Positions 1 to 7,471 of a DNA stretch of 16,087 bases are shown here, one piece after another. A program made the translations under genes and the position numbers. The first letter of the stretch is position 1. Every line of letters begins with the position of its first letter. Source of the DNA: an uncultured bacterium (lineage in GTDB: Bacteria > Bacteroidota > Bacteroidia > Bacteroidales > CAIWKO01); contig CAIWVT010000285.1 in NCBI GenBank assembly GCA_903916135.1, positions 1 to 16,087 of the forward strand. The letters are read 5' to 3'. Under the pieces are notes generated by a model. It had not been told where the DNA came from and ran no database searches. It saw only the letters and a program-made list of their open reading frames with translations.

Positions 1-381
1 ATCATGTTCAAATGTTTTGCACGTCCCACTGCCTTAGGCGATTGCCAATTGCAAGTGAAATGTTATGCTGAATCAGATGGCAGCTATGCTTCCTTGCCTG
101 AAAATTCGGATATGGTGGAAATAGCCCTTCGGATAGATGCGCCCGAGCTGGATAAAGACCCTACGACGGGCGAACCTATCCCGGGCAAATTTATTCATAA
201 AGCTATTCTAAACCCCGATGATGGCACCGTGATACAGCATTTTTCATCTGCCACATTTATATTAAAATTGGGCGGCGAAAACATAGGCAGCTTTTTACAA
301 TTTTATGTACGTTGGACCGATTCCAAACATCCCGAATTGGCAGGACCTTGGACAGGACCATCTAGCTTGGTGATAAGTTAA
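1..381 (+). CDS. Hypothetical protein, C-terminal part (5' end outside window)
   Basis: The reading frame is open to the left edge, so the ATG at 4 may be internal and the protein is probably truncated by the window. The visible 125 residues have no membrane segment or signal peptide. They are rich in short beta-type stretches and end in a Trp/Gly/Pro-rich tail (YVRWTD at about 102-107, then GPWTGP just before the end). Small Bacteroidota proteins of unknown function often end in such an RW...GPW motif; I recall this pattern only from general knowledge, and no function can be assigned. Its base composition is clearly richer in G+C than the two genes that follow, so it probably belongs to a different unit from them. 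The TAA is at 379-381 and no terminator hairpin follows. Confidence 0.7.
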   Translation: MMFKCFARPTALGDCQLQVKCYAESDGSYASLPENSDMVEIALRIDAPELDKDPTTGEPIPGKFIHKAILNPDDGTVIQHFSSATFILKLGGENIGSFLQFYVRWTDSKHPELAGPWTGPSSLVIS

Positions 382-454
382 TCACTTTAATGTTATAAAT
401 GTGGAGTTTGGAGACCACTTGAAAAAATGGAAAAAAATTTAACTTAGGAAGAAT

Positions 455-1570
455 ATGGGATTTAAATGTTTATTTAGTGGTCATAAATGGGAGATGAATT
501 GCTCATACTGTTCAGTTTGTGGAAAAAAAAGACCAATAGAACACAACTGGAAAGGTTGTGTTTGTATAAATTGTAAGACTACCAGACACGAGTGGTTATA
601 CAGAATATGTATTGATTGTTCAGAAGTAAATAATAAAGCATCATGGAGTAGTATTTTTACTTCTTTTGCTAATGGAAGTTCTGCCAGAAATATGACTGGT
701 GAAACAGAATTAATCACTTCATCCAGGGAAGGCAGTTTGTTAATGGTAAAAGATTTGATAAAAAATGGATCAAAGATTCATGGTGAAATTAATGATGGTG
801 ATAATAGTGCCAAGTCAGCATTATGGATGGCTTCTTGTTATGGTCATGTGGAAATTGTTAATGAATTAATTAATGCAGGGGCTAATATTGAGATGGAAGA
901 TAAAGATGGATGGACTTCATTAATGTGTGCCTCTTATTATGGTAAAATAAAAGTTGTAAATGAATTGATTAAAGCTGGAGCAGATATTGAAGCGATAAAT
1001 AGACGTTATGGCAAGAATTCATTAATCTTAGCTTGTAAAAATGGACATATTGAAATAATTAAAGCATTAATTAAATCAGGGGCTAATATAGAAACTAAAG
1101 ATAACAGGGGTTATACTGCTTTAGGTTGTATTGAGCTTGAATTAAGAGAAGGAAAATTATCAAAATCAAAATTTGAAGAAATAAAAATTATTCTATTAGA
1201 GGGTAAAAATGTTAGTGCTGAAATTCTTGAAAATAATTCAATTTTAGAGCCTCTTAAAAATGACATTTCAAAAGATAACTTATTTCCAAAAGAATCGGAA
1301 GACGTAAAATTAGTTTGCAAAGGATGTAATTCGCATTATATTTTAGGGAAAGATACGACATGTTTGACATCAGAAGAAATGGCAGACATGATGCCTGGTT
1401 TGGTTGGAAGTTTTGAACCTCATTTGTTGGTCTCATATACTAAAAACATTGGCAGCCAGCATTTGAAGCGTTTGCAAGAGGATGCCGAAACAATTAAACA
1501 TCTTGGACCTTCAAGAGGGTGGCAATGTGAAAAATGTAAAACACATAATACATGGGAGTATAAACAATAA
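455..1570 (+). CDS. Ankyrin-repeat protein with Cys-rich (zinc-ribbon-like) N and C termini
   Basis: A 371-aa protein with no signal peptide and no membrane segment, so probably cytoplasmic. Residues 10-55 hold three tandem modules with an HxW followed by CxxC-type cysteines: H10/W12 with C16, C19, C22; H30/W32 with C35, C37, C40; H45/W47 with C52, C55. Residues about 83-250 are four to five ankyrin repeats (for example GHVEIVNELINAGANIE and GHIEIIKALIKSGANIE), a protein-binding scaffold. The C-terminal part has CxxC pairs at C288/C291 and C358/C361, which could close a second metal site. The start at 455 is supported by AGGAAGA just upstream, one of the few SD-like sequences here. The gene is very AT-rich, unlike 2855-7414, which suggests recent acquisition. 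The likely role is binding a partner protein. Ankyrin proteins occur as toxin immunity proteins and as defence components, but nothing nearby fixes this. Confidence 0.88.
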   Translation: MGFKCLFSGHKWEMNCSYCSVCGKKRPIEHNWKGCVCINCKTTRHEWLYRICIDCSEVNNKASWSSIFTSFANGSSARNMTGETELITSSREGSLLMVKDLIKNGSKIHGEINDGDNSAKSALWMASCYGHVEIVNELINAGANIEMEDKDGWTSLMCASYYGKIKVVNELIKAGADIEAINRRYGKNSLILACKNGHIEIIKALIKSGANIETKDNRGYTALGCIELELREGKLSKSKFEEIKIILLEGKNVSAEILENNSILEPLKNDISKDNLFPKESEDVKLVCKGCNSHYILGKDTTCLTSEEMADMMPGLVGSFEPHLLVSYTKNIGSQHLKRLQEDAETIKHLGPSRGWQCEKCKTHNTWEYKQ

Positions 1571-1680
1571 ATATCCTGTTTGGCGCAGGTTCCCGTTTTC
1601 TCTTGAGGCTAAAGTTAGATTGAGTTTCCAAACACATAGGATTCAATTTTTATTGATTCAACCAATGATTTTCTAAAATG
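1571..1680 (+). repeat. Diverged ~100-bp intergenic repeat, copy 1
   Basis: Starts directly after the ankyrin gene's stop codon. It shares ordered blocks with 2345-2443: GTTTGGCGCAGGTT (1578-1591) against GTTGGGCGCAGGTT, then TTTTCT, AGGCT, a CCAAAYAC-like block, ATTGATTCAA (1652-1661) and AATGAT. The order and near-equal spacing make a chance match unlikely, although gaps are needed to align the two copies. Confidence 0.6.
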
Positions 1681-1702
1681 ATGCAATTAAAACTAAATAA
1701 AT

Positions 1703-2344
1703 ATGAATATCTTACGAAAACAGAACAGTGATTTTTTTTTAAAAGAACTTAAACATGATTATGATAATGACACATTAGCAGAATTTGAAAAAACATTTAT
1801 AAATTTGAAAAAGACAAAAAATAGAGCATTTAGGCAAAAATCAAGTTTACTAGAAGTTGTTAAAATGTTAAAACATGAGGATTTCAAGAATAAATATGAT
1901 TTAAACAAATATGATTATCTACGGAGTCGAGTAGATCATGAAGATAATTTATTTTTTGGACGAACTAATGCAGTTTTAATGGTTCAATCAATTCTATTGG
2001 TAGGTGTATTAAACTGTATAATAACTAAAAATACCTTTTCTTTAGTATTTGCTTGGTCCTTATTGATAAGTTGTTTTTTAGGAATAATAATTTCCTTTTC
2101 ATTTGCATTTGTAGGGAGTAAGAATATAAAGTTAATAAGGTATCTTCATCAATGTATTTCTTTAGTTACTTCAGAAAATGATAATAGTATAACAAGAGAA
2201 TTTGTTGACCGTCTTGTTGAAAAAGTAAATAGGTCTTCTCCCTGTTTATCATTTCTTACATTGTATTTAAAAGCATTGTACTTTTTCGTGATATTATGGT
2301 TGTTTTTATTTCTTATATGTTTGCATTTGATTAATGTAATTTAA
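1703..2344 (+). CDS. Small integral membrane protein of unknown function
   Basis: A 213-aa protein. The N-terminal ~85 residues are charged and helical. Hydrophobic segments follow at about 92-111 and 113-139, with a third at 187-213 that runs to the C terminus (ALYFFVILWLFLFLICL). Just before the first membrane segment is YLRSRVDHEDNLFFGRTN, which resembles a motif (RVxHE....R..W.L..Q) I know from uncharacterised bacterial inner-membrane proteins; this is recognition from memory, not a search. It is AT-rich like the ankyrin gene 132 bp upstream, and the pair is probably co-inherited. The gene is flanked on both sides by copies of the same diverged repeat, giving it the look of a cassette. 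It could be a small membrane effector or an immunity partner; no catalytic motif is visible. Confidence 0.8.
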   Translation: MNILRKQNSDFFLKELKHDYDNDTLAEFEKTFINLKKTKNRAFRQKSSLLEVVKMLKHEDFKNKYDLNKYDYLRSRVDHEDNLFFGRTNAVLMVQSILLVGVLNCIITKNTFSLVFAWSLLISCFLGIIISFSFAFVGSKNIKLIRYLHQCISLVTSENDNSITREFVDRLVEKVNRSSPCLSFLTLYLKALYFFVILWLFLFLICLHLINVI

Positions 2345-2443
2345 GCCTATCCCAGTTGGGCGCAGGTTAGGCGAAGGTTCCACTTTCGTCTTTTCTATTC
2401 TTTTAGGCTCAAGCCCAAATACTAATTGATTCAAAAAATGATA
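2345..2443 (+). repeat. Diverged ~100-bp intergenic repeat, copy 2
   Basis: Begins directly after the membrane-protein stop codon. It carries GTTGGGCGCAGGTT (2355-2368), TTTTCT, TTTAGGCT, CCCAAATAC and ATTGATTCAA (2425-2434), then AATGAT, in the same order as the copy at 1571-1680. It has an extra ~15 bp after the GCAGGTT block. Confidence 0.6.
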
Positions 2444-2476
2444 AAAGGCTTGCCCCGTATCAAGGCAAGCCTTTTT
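2443..2476 (+). terminator. Rho-independent terminator after the 455-2344 gene pair
   Basis: Perfect 12-bp stem (AAAAGGCTTGCC at 2443-2454 with GGCAAGCCTTTT at 2464-2475), 9-nt loop, and a T run at the 3' side. The matching A run on the left means it could also work on the opposite strand. Confidence 0.9.
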
Positions 2477-2485
2477 CAATTTAAA

Positions 2486-2621
2486 AAACCTTAGTAGAAA
2501 TGAATGATATAACAACATCCTAACCTTGTTACCTTATTCAATTTTATCGAAAAAAACATTGATAGAGAAAGAAGGTAATAAGGTTGGTTTCTGTGTAGGT
2601 TTTGCTATTCTACTAAGGTTT
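2486..2621. repeat. 136-bp nested inverted repeat (MITE-like or long RNA hairpin)
   Basis: The outer arms are a perfect 14-bp inverted repeat: AAACCTTAGTAGAA (2486-2499) with TTCTACTAAGGTTT (2608-2621). Inside lies a second pair, AACCTTGTTACCTT (2522-2535) with AAGGTAATAAGGTT (2572-2585), whose single mismatch becomes a G-U pair in RNA. No open frame of note lies inside. I see no convincing target-site duplication outside the arms. It may be a small non-autonomous mobile element or a structured RNA. Confidence 0.65.
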
Positions 2622-2703
2622 AGGAGGAAAGGAAGAAGGTTTTAGAATTCAATGTATTCCGCCCTTAAAGGGGCTTTTGGAGAAAGGTGGTAGCGTTTTT
2701 ACA

Positions 2704-2719
2704 CCGACATGAATGTCGG
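2704..2719. repeat. Short palindrome in the region before 2855
   Basis: CCGACAT-GA-ATGTCGG, a 7-bp stem with a 2-nt centre. It is a short dispersed palindrome of the kind seen between Bacteroidota genes. The rest of 2622-2796 is G/A-rich and I see no gene in it. Confidence 0.5.
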
Positions 2720-2796
2720 GATGGGTTAAGAAAGAGCGAGGTTGGAAGGTGAGTTTTTCTTGGGATTCTATGTTCTGAGTAAACAATATTTTTTTG

Positions 2797-2829
2797 TTGG
2801 CTCCGTTTCAGGAAAAAGTAGTACCTTTA
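2797..2829 (+). promoter_or_regulatory. Bacteroidota-type promoter for the 2855-7414 operon
   Basis: TTGG at 2797-2800, 21 nt, then TACCTTTA at 2822-2829, close to the Bacteroidota consensus TTTG-N19-21-TAnnTTTG (the last G is A here). It predicts transcription starting near 2834 and a leader of about 20 nt. Confidence 0.5.
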
Positions 2830-2854
2830 CAGTCCTATTTCTAGAGCGAAATGT

Positions 2855-5800
2855 ATGCGTCAATTGGGTAAATTTTTCGGAGTGTTTTTTTTGGTGTTGT
2901 TCTGCTGCACAGAGGTTTCTGTGGCACAGTTCTACACAGGTTCGCAATTGACCTTCGGCAAAAGTCGGGTGCAATATACCGATAGGTTTTGGTCGTTTAT
3001 ACGTTTTGAGAAGTTTGACACCTATTTTTATAAGAACGGAAAAGAGCTTGCGGTTTATACGGCACGCTATGCCAACAAAAGCCTGAAAGAAATTGAAGCC
3101 AAGTTGGATTATAGCTTGGAAGGCAAGATACAGTTTGTGATTTACAACAAATTCTCCGAGTTGCAAGAGAGCAATATCGGCATGATTACGGACGACAATT
3201 ATAATGTAGGCGGGGTAACGCACATCGTTGGGTCGAAAGTTTTTATTTATTACAACGGTAGCCACACCGATTTCGAGAAACAAATTAGAGCCGGTATTGC
3301 GCAGGTGTTGGTGGACGAGATGATGTTTGGTGGCAAAATAGGCTCGAATATAAAAAACTCTACGCTGTTGTCGTTGCCTGCCTGGTATCAGCAAGGGTTG
3401 GTTTCCTTCGTTTCGGAAGATTGGAGTCCCGAGTTGGACAATTTGGTGAAGGACGGCATTCTGCGGGGCGAATATAAAAAATATAATAATCTGAGCGGCG
3501 ACGAAGCGGTGTATGCAGGTCATTCGTTGTGGAAATTCATTTCCAATAGGTTTGGACCTTCAGCGATTTCGAATATTGTGTATCTGACAAAAATAAGTAA
3601 AAGTGTGGAAAGCGGTTTCCTGTATGTGTTGGGTGTTCCGTTTAAGACTTTGGTGAAAGATTGGAGCAACTATTACGAACAAATCTATGTGGGCAACGAC
3701 GCTTCACGGCAAACCATAGAAGGCACTGTGTTGCAGAAAAAGAATAGGAAGAATAAAGTGTTTGGTGAAGTTAGGCTGAGTCCTGACGGGAAATATGTGG
3801 CTTACACCTCGAACATCATGGGGCAATATCGCGTGTGGCTCTACGATACGGAAACGAATCATTATAAAAAGCTTCTGAAAAGGGAACATAAATTGGACGA
3901 AAAGGTTGACTATTCGTATCCATTGTTGGCATGGCATCCCACGGGGAAACTGTTGGCAATGATATTGGAAACCAAAGGGAAAATCATGATGTATTCGTAT
4001 ATGATAGACGAAAAGCACTTCGAGAAGTTGCAACTGTTTAATATGGATAAGATTTTGGATTTTTCGTATTCACAAAACGGAAAGATGATAGTGTTTTCGG
4101 CAGTGGTGCAAGGACAAACGGACATTTATGTGTATAATATTGCGGCGCATACCTACGAACCCATCACGAAAGATATTTATGATGATTTGAATCCGCACTT
4201 TGTGAACAACTCCTCGGAAATCATCTTCAGCTCGAACCGTCCCGATGATACCATACGTTATGACGTTGCTACCTATCTGGAAACTCCAAAAGACACCATT
4301 GTGCAATTGCCTAAACAGACGGATATTTTTCTGTATAATTATTCCGCCAAGAACACCGTGTTGCGAAGAGTTACCAACACTCCGGATGCAAATGAAACAC
4401 AGCCGATGCAATATGACAAACGTTTTTTCAGCTATTTGAGCGACGAAAACGGTATCGTGAATCGTTATCTTGCCCGAGTTGACAGCACGATTAGCTTTAT
4501 TGACACGACGACGCATTTTCGCTATTACACCACCTCCTTCGCTGTGACGGATTATAATCGGAATATTTTGCAACACGATATTGCTCCTAAGATTGAGAAG
4601 TATGCCGAAGTGGTGTATCAGAAAGGGTTTCACAATATTTATGTGCGTGATATGGTTGCAGGAAAAGTGATTAATAAAACCAAACCAGCCAACACTTTTT
4701 ATCGAGAGCAATACCTTAAATCGTTGAATGTGGAGGCGGTGCCTGATAATTCATTGATAAATGCCGAAGAAGTGGGGCTGCTGAAAGCGAAGAAAGAACG
4801 AGCAAAGAACAAGGCGAAGAAAATCAATAATGTGTTTATGAACGAGATGGACCCAGCTAAAGACACGGGCAAAGTGGATATAAACAATTATGCATTTGGC
4901 GGTGTGAAAAAGGATAGTTTGGCAAAGACTTCAGATACTACTAAACTAATGAAGAAAACGGGCTTTGAAATTCCCCGTCAGAGAAATTATAATGTGGAAT
5001 ATTCCATCAATCAGTTGGTGGGTCAAATTGATTTTAATTATTTGAATGCTTCTTATCAGCAATACACGGGAGGTCCGGTATATCTGAATCCCGGGTTTAA
5101 TGTATTTTTTCAGTTGGGATTGATAGATTTGTTGGAAGATTATCGCATATCGGGCGGAGCACGGATTTCGCTTAGCTTTGATGATTATGAGTTTTTTATT
5201 GGATTCGAGAATCTGAAGAAACGGCTGGATAAAGGTTTGTTCTTCTATCGGCAATCGAATTTGAGTTCTACGGAAACTTCGATTGTGAAATTGCGTTCGA
5301 ATTCTTTGTTTTATGTGTTGAAATGGCCCATCACGAAAGTGTTGCATATCAAAGGCACTGTTTCGGTACGTTATGATAAAAAAGTATTTACGGGTGGAGA
5401 CATGAATGTTCCTCAAACTTTTACTACTAATTTGCAACAAGCCGATGCGCATCAATATTGGGCAGGGCTGAAAGGGGAACTTGTTTACGATAATACGCAA
5501 ACCAAAGCCACGAATATCATGTACGGATGGCGATGGAAAATCTTTGGAGAATATTATCAATTGATAGATAACAAATACCATAATTTGGTGGTGTTGGGTA
5601 TGGATTTTCGTCATTATCAAAAGATACATCGCACGTTTATTTGGGCAAATCGTTTGGCAGCAAGCACTTCTTTTGGCAACAGCAAATTGATTTATTATAT
5701 GGGCGGGGTTGATAATTGGATTATTCCGAAGTTTAATAATACGGTTGCACCGGCTCAAAATCAGAATTATGCTTATCAAACCTTAGCCACCAACATGCGA

Positions 5801-6187
5801 GGCTTTGTACAAAACATTCGGAATGGTCCCAGCTTTTTTGTATTGAACAGTGAACTGCGTTTCCCGATTGTGCGCTATTTTTCGAAGAAACCTTTGAAAA
5901 ATAATTTCTTCACCAACCTTCAGTTGATAGGTTTTGGCGATATAGGTACGGCATGGGTAGGTTTGAATCCTTATTCGGAAGAAAACACTATCGTGAAAGA
6001 ATACACTCAGCGCGGACCTATCTTGGTGACGGTAATCCGAAAACAAGACCCGCTGGTGGGTGGTTTCGGCTTCGGAATTCGGTCGAAATTACTTGGGTAT
6101 TTCATCCGTGCCGATTATGCTTGGGGAGTGGAAAATGCGGTGATACAGAAAGCGGTATTTTATATATCGCTTGGCTTAGATTTTTAA
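2855..6187 (+). CDS. Large envelope protein: degenerate peptidase-MA-like domain, TolB/PD40-like propeller, C-terminal barrel
   Basis: An 1110-aa exported protein. Residues 1-25 are a signal peptide (MRQLGKFFGVFFLVLF...VSVAQ). Residues about 26-280 resemble the peptidase-MA/gluzincin fold found at the front of such proteins, but where an HExxH helix would be expected there is AGIAQVLVDEMM (about 142-153), so it is probably not a metalloprotease. Residues about 300-620 show WD40/TolB-like blades, for example VRLSPDGKYVAYTSN near 306 and NPHFVNNSSEIIFSSNRPDD. A Lys-rich linker lies near 645-660. From about 708 to the end the alternating aromatic/polar pattern fits an outer-membrane beta-barrel, finishing in F. 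The ATG at 2855 is chosen because it gives the signal peptide; an ATG at 2851 in another frame stops after six codons. The amidohydrolase gene follows after 24 nt, so the two are likely co-transcribed. The substrate is unknown. Confidence 0.85.
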   Translation: MRQLGKFFGVFFLVLFCCTEVSVAQFYTGSQLTFGKSRVQYTDRFWSFIRFEKFDTYFYKNGKELAVYTARYANKSLKEIEAKLDYSLEGKIQFVIYNKFSELQESNIGMITDDNYNVGGVTHIVGSKVFIYYNGSHTDFEKQIRAGIAQVLVDEMMFGGKIGSNIKNSTLLSLPAWYQQGLVSFVSEDWSPELDNLVKDGILRGEYKKYNNLSGDEAVYAGHSLWKFISNRFGPSAISNIVYLTKISKSVESGFLYVLGVPFKTLVKDWSNYYEQIYVGNDASRQTIEGTVLQKKNRKNKVFGEVRLSPDGKYVAYTSNIMGQYRVWLYDTETNHYKKLLKREHKLDEKVDYSYPLLAWHPTGKLLAMILETKGKIMMYSYMIDEKHFEKLQLFNMDKILDFSYSQNGKMIVFSAVVQGQTDIYVYNIAAHTYEPITKDIYDDLNPHFVNNSSEIIFSSNRPDDTIRYDVATYLETPKDTIVQLPKQTDIFLYNYSAKNTVLRRVTNTPDANETQPMQYDKRFFSYLSDENGIVNRYLARVDSTISFIDTTTHFRYYTTSFAVTDYNRNILQHDIAPKIEKYAEVVYQKGFHNIYVRDMVAGKVINKTKPANTFYREQYLKSLNVEAVPDNSLINAEEVGLLKAKKERAKNKAKKINNVFMNEMDPAKDTGKVDINNYAFGGVKKDSLAKTSDTTKLMKKTGFEIPRQRNYNVEYSINQLVGQIDFNYLNASYQQYTGGPVYLNPGFNVFFQLGLIDLLEDYRISGGARISLSFDDYEFFIGFENLKKRLDKGLFFYRQSNLSSTETSIVKLRSNSLFYVLKWPITKVLHIKGTVSVRYDKKVFTGGDMNVPQTFTTNLQQADAHQYWAGLKGELVYDNTQTKATNIMYGWRWKIFGEYYQLIDNKYHNLVVLGMDFRHYQKIHRTFIWANRLAASTSFGNSKLIYYMGGVDNWIIPKFNNTVAPAQNQNYAYQTLATNMRGFVQNIRNGPSFFVLNSELRFPIVRYFSKKPLKNNFFTNLQLIGFGDIGTAWVGLNPYSEENTIVKEYTQRGPILVTVIRKQDPLVGGFGFGIRSKLLGYFIRADYAWGVENAVIQKAVFYISLGLDF

Positions 6188-6211
6188 TTAATTTATACAC
6201 AGCTTTAGTTT

Positions 6212-7414
6212 ATGGACACATTAAAATTAAAGATACAAGAATTATCCAATCACTATTTGAAGGACATCATCAGTGTGCGTCGTCAACTTCATGCGAATCC
6301 TGAGTTGGCATTCAACGAAGTAGTAACAGGAGATATTATTTGTGCAGAGCTTGACAAGGCACACATACCTTACAAAAGAGGCATCGCGAAAACGGGTATC
6401 GTGGCGTTGATTGAAGGGAGAAATCCCGAGAAGAAGTCTATCGGATTGCGTGCCGACATGGATGCTTTGCAAATCAATGAAAAGAATCATGTGGATTATT
6501 GTTCGAAGAATGAAGGAAAGATGCATGCTTGCGGTCATGATGTGCACATGGCTTCGTTGATTGGAGCTGCCAAAATTCTTTACAGCCTGAAAGATTCCTT
6601 TGAAGGAACCATTAAGCTTTTGTTTCAACCGTCGGAAGAGAAATATCCGGGCGGTGCTTTACTGATGATTAAGGAAGGCGTGCTGAACAACCCAAGTGTG
6701 TTGAATATGATAGGGCAACACGTGCATCCGGGCATTGAGGTTGGAAAGATAGGCGTGAAATCGGGCAAGTCAATGGCTTCGACGGACGAGGTGTATATTA
6801 CCGTGCATGGTAAAGGCGGACATGCTGCCACTCCCGAACTGAATGTGGATCCTATTGTGATTGCTGCACATGTTGTCATTGGCTTGCAGCAATTGGTCAG
6901 TAGGATGGCGACACCGACCATACCGACGGTACTTTCGTTTGGAAGGATAGTTGCCAACGGCAAAACCAATGTGATACCCGACGAAGTGTTTATGGAAGGC
7001 ACCTTGCGCACGGTGGACGAAAACTGGCGCACTGAAGCCCATAAACGCATTACACAAATTGCGGAAAACATCGCAGCAGCTTTCAACGGCAGTTGCGACG
7101 TATTTATTGATAGAGGTTACCCCTATTTGTTGAACGATGACGAACTGACCGCACGAATAAAGAATTATGCCAAGGATTATTTAGGAGCAAGCAATGTGGT
7201 GGACATAGATTTGCGCATGACCGCAGAAGATTTCGCCTATTATTCGCATACTATCCCTTCCTGCTTCTACCGACTGGGTGTGAAAGCCCCCACACAAGCG
7301 GAAATCTTAAACCTGCACACCGCGAGCTTCAATGTGGATGAATCGTGTATGGAAACTGGGATGGGGTTTATGGCTTGGGTGGCGGTGTGTGAGATGGGGA
7401 TTGTGGGAAAATAA
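6212..7414 (+). CDS. M20D-family metal-dependent amidohydrolase (N-acyl-amino-acid / IAA-conjugate hydrolase type)
   Basis: A full-length 400-aa M20 subfamily D enzyme. Such enzymes hydrolyse the amide bond of N-acyl or N-acetyl amino acids, or related conjugates, using two metal ions. The visible signature residues are HACGHDVH (C107 and H109), the QPSEE block with E142/E143 (general base and metal ligand), H170 in GQHVHP, and H369 in LNLHTASFNVDE. RRQLHANPEL at 23-32 is the usual family N terminus, and the dimerisation-domain motif GKGGHAATPE lies near 214-223. There is no signal peptide, so it is cytoplasmic. It lies 24 nt after the large envelope protein and ends in the hairpin at 7413. 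The precise substrate cannot be read from the sequence; M20D members are often over-annotated as hippurate or IAA hydrolases. Confidence 0.95.
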   Translation: MDTLKLKIQELSNHYLKDIISVRRQLHANPELAFNEVVTGDIICAELDKAHIPYKRGIAKTGIVALIEGRNPEKKSIGLRADMDALQINEKNHVDYCSKNEGKMHACGHDVHMASLIGAAKILYSLKDSFEGTIKLLFQPSEEKYPGGALLMIKEGVLNNPSVLNMIGQHVHPGIEVGKIGVKSGKSMASTDEVYITVHGKGGHAATPELNVDPIVIAAHVVIGLQQLVSRMATPTIPTVLSFGRIVANGKTNVIPDEVFMEGTLRTVDENWRTEAHKRITQIAENIAAAFNGSCDVFIDRGYPYLLNDDELTARIKNYAKDYLGASNVVDIDLRMTAEDFAYYSHTIPSCFYRLGVKAPTQAEILNLHTASFNVDESCMETGMGFMAWVAVCEMGIVGK

Positions 7415-7446
7415 AAAAACCGATGGTTTGGGGCATCGGTTTTTTT
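7413..7446. terminator. Bidirectional terminator between converging operons
   Basis: Seven A, CCGATG (7420-7425), an 8-nt loop, CATCGG (7434-7439) and seven T: a 13-bp stem with T runs on both strands. It overlaps the stop codon of the + strand gene and lies 25 bp past the stop of the minus-strand gene. Confidence 0.92.
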
Positions 7447-7471
7447 GAAGAACTTGATCAAATTGCGTTTC

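Noticed and set aside
1482..1676. Overlapping + strand frame across the end of the ankyrin gene
   Set aside because: It overlaps the ankyrin gene in another frame and continues into the intergenic repeat; no start signal or family supports it.
455..2344. A toxin-immunity pair
   Set aside because: Ankyrin proteins can be immunity proteins, but no toxin domain or Rhs-type gene is present in the window, so the claim would be unsupported.
2486..2621. An insertion sequence or transposase remnant
   Set aside because: No transposase-like frame lies inside and no target duplication is visible, so only a MITE-like or structured element is claimed.
4946..5779. Long antisense open frame inside the large envelope-protein gene (and several others at 2768-4711)
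   Set aside because: They lie within a well-supported gene, show no domain, and arise as shadows of its codon usage.
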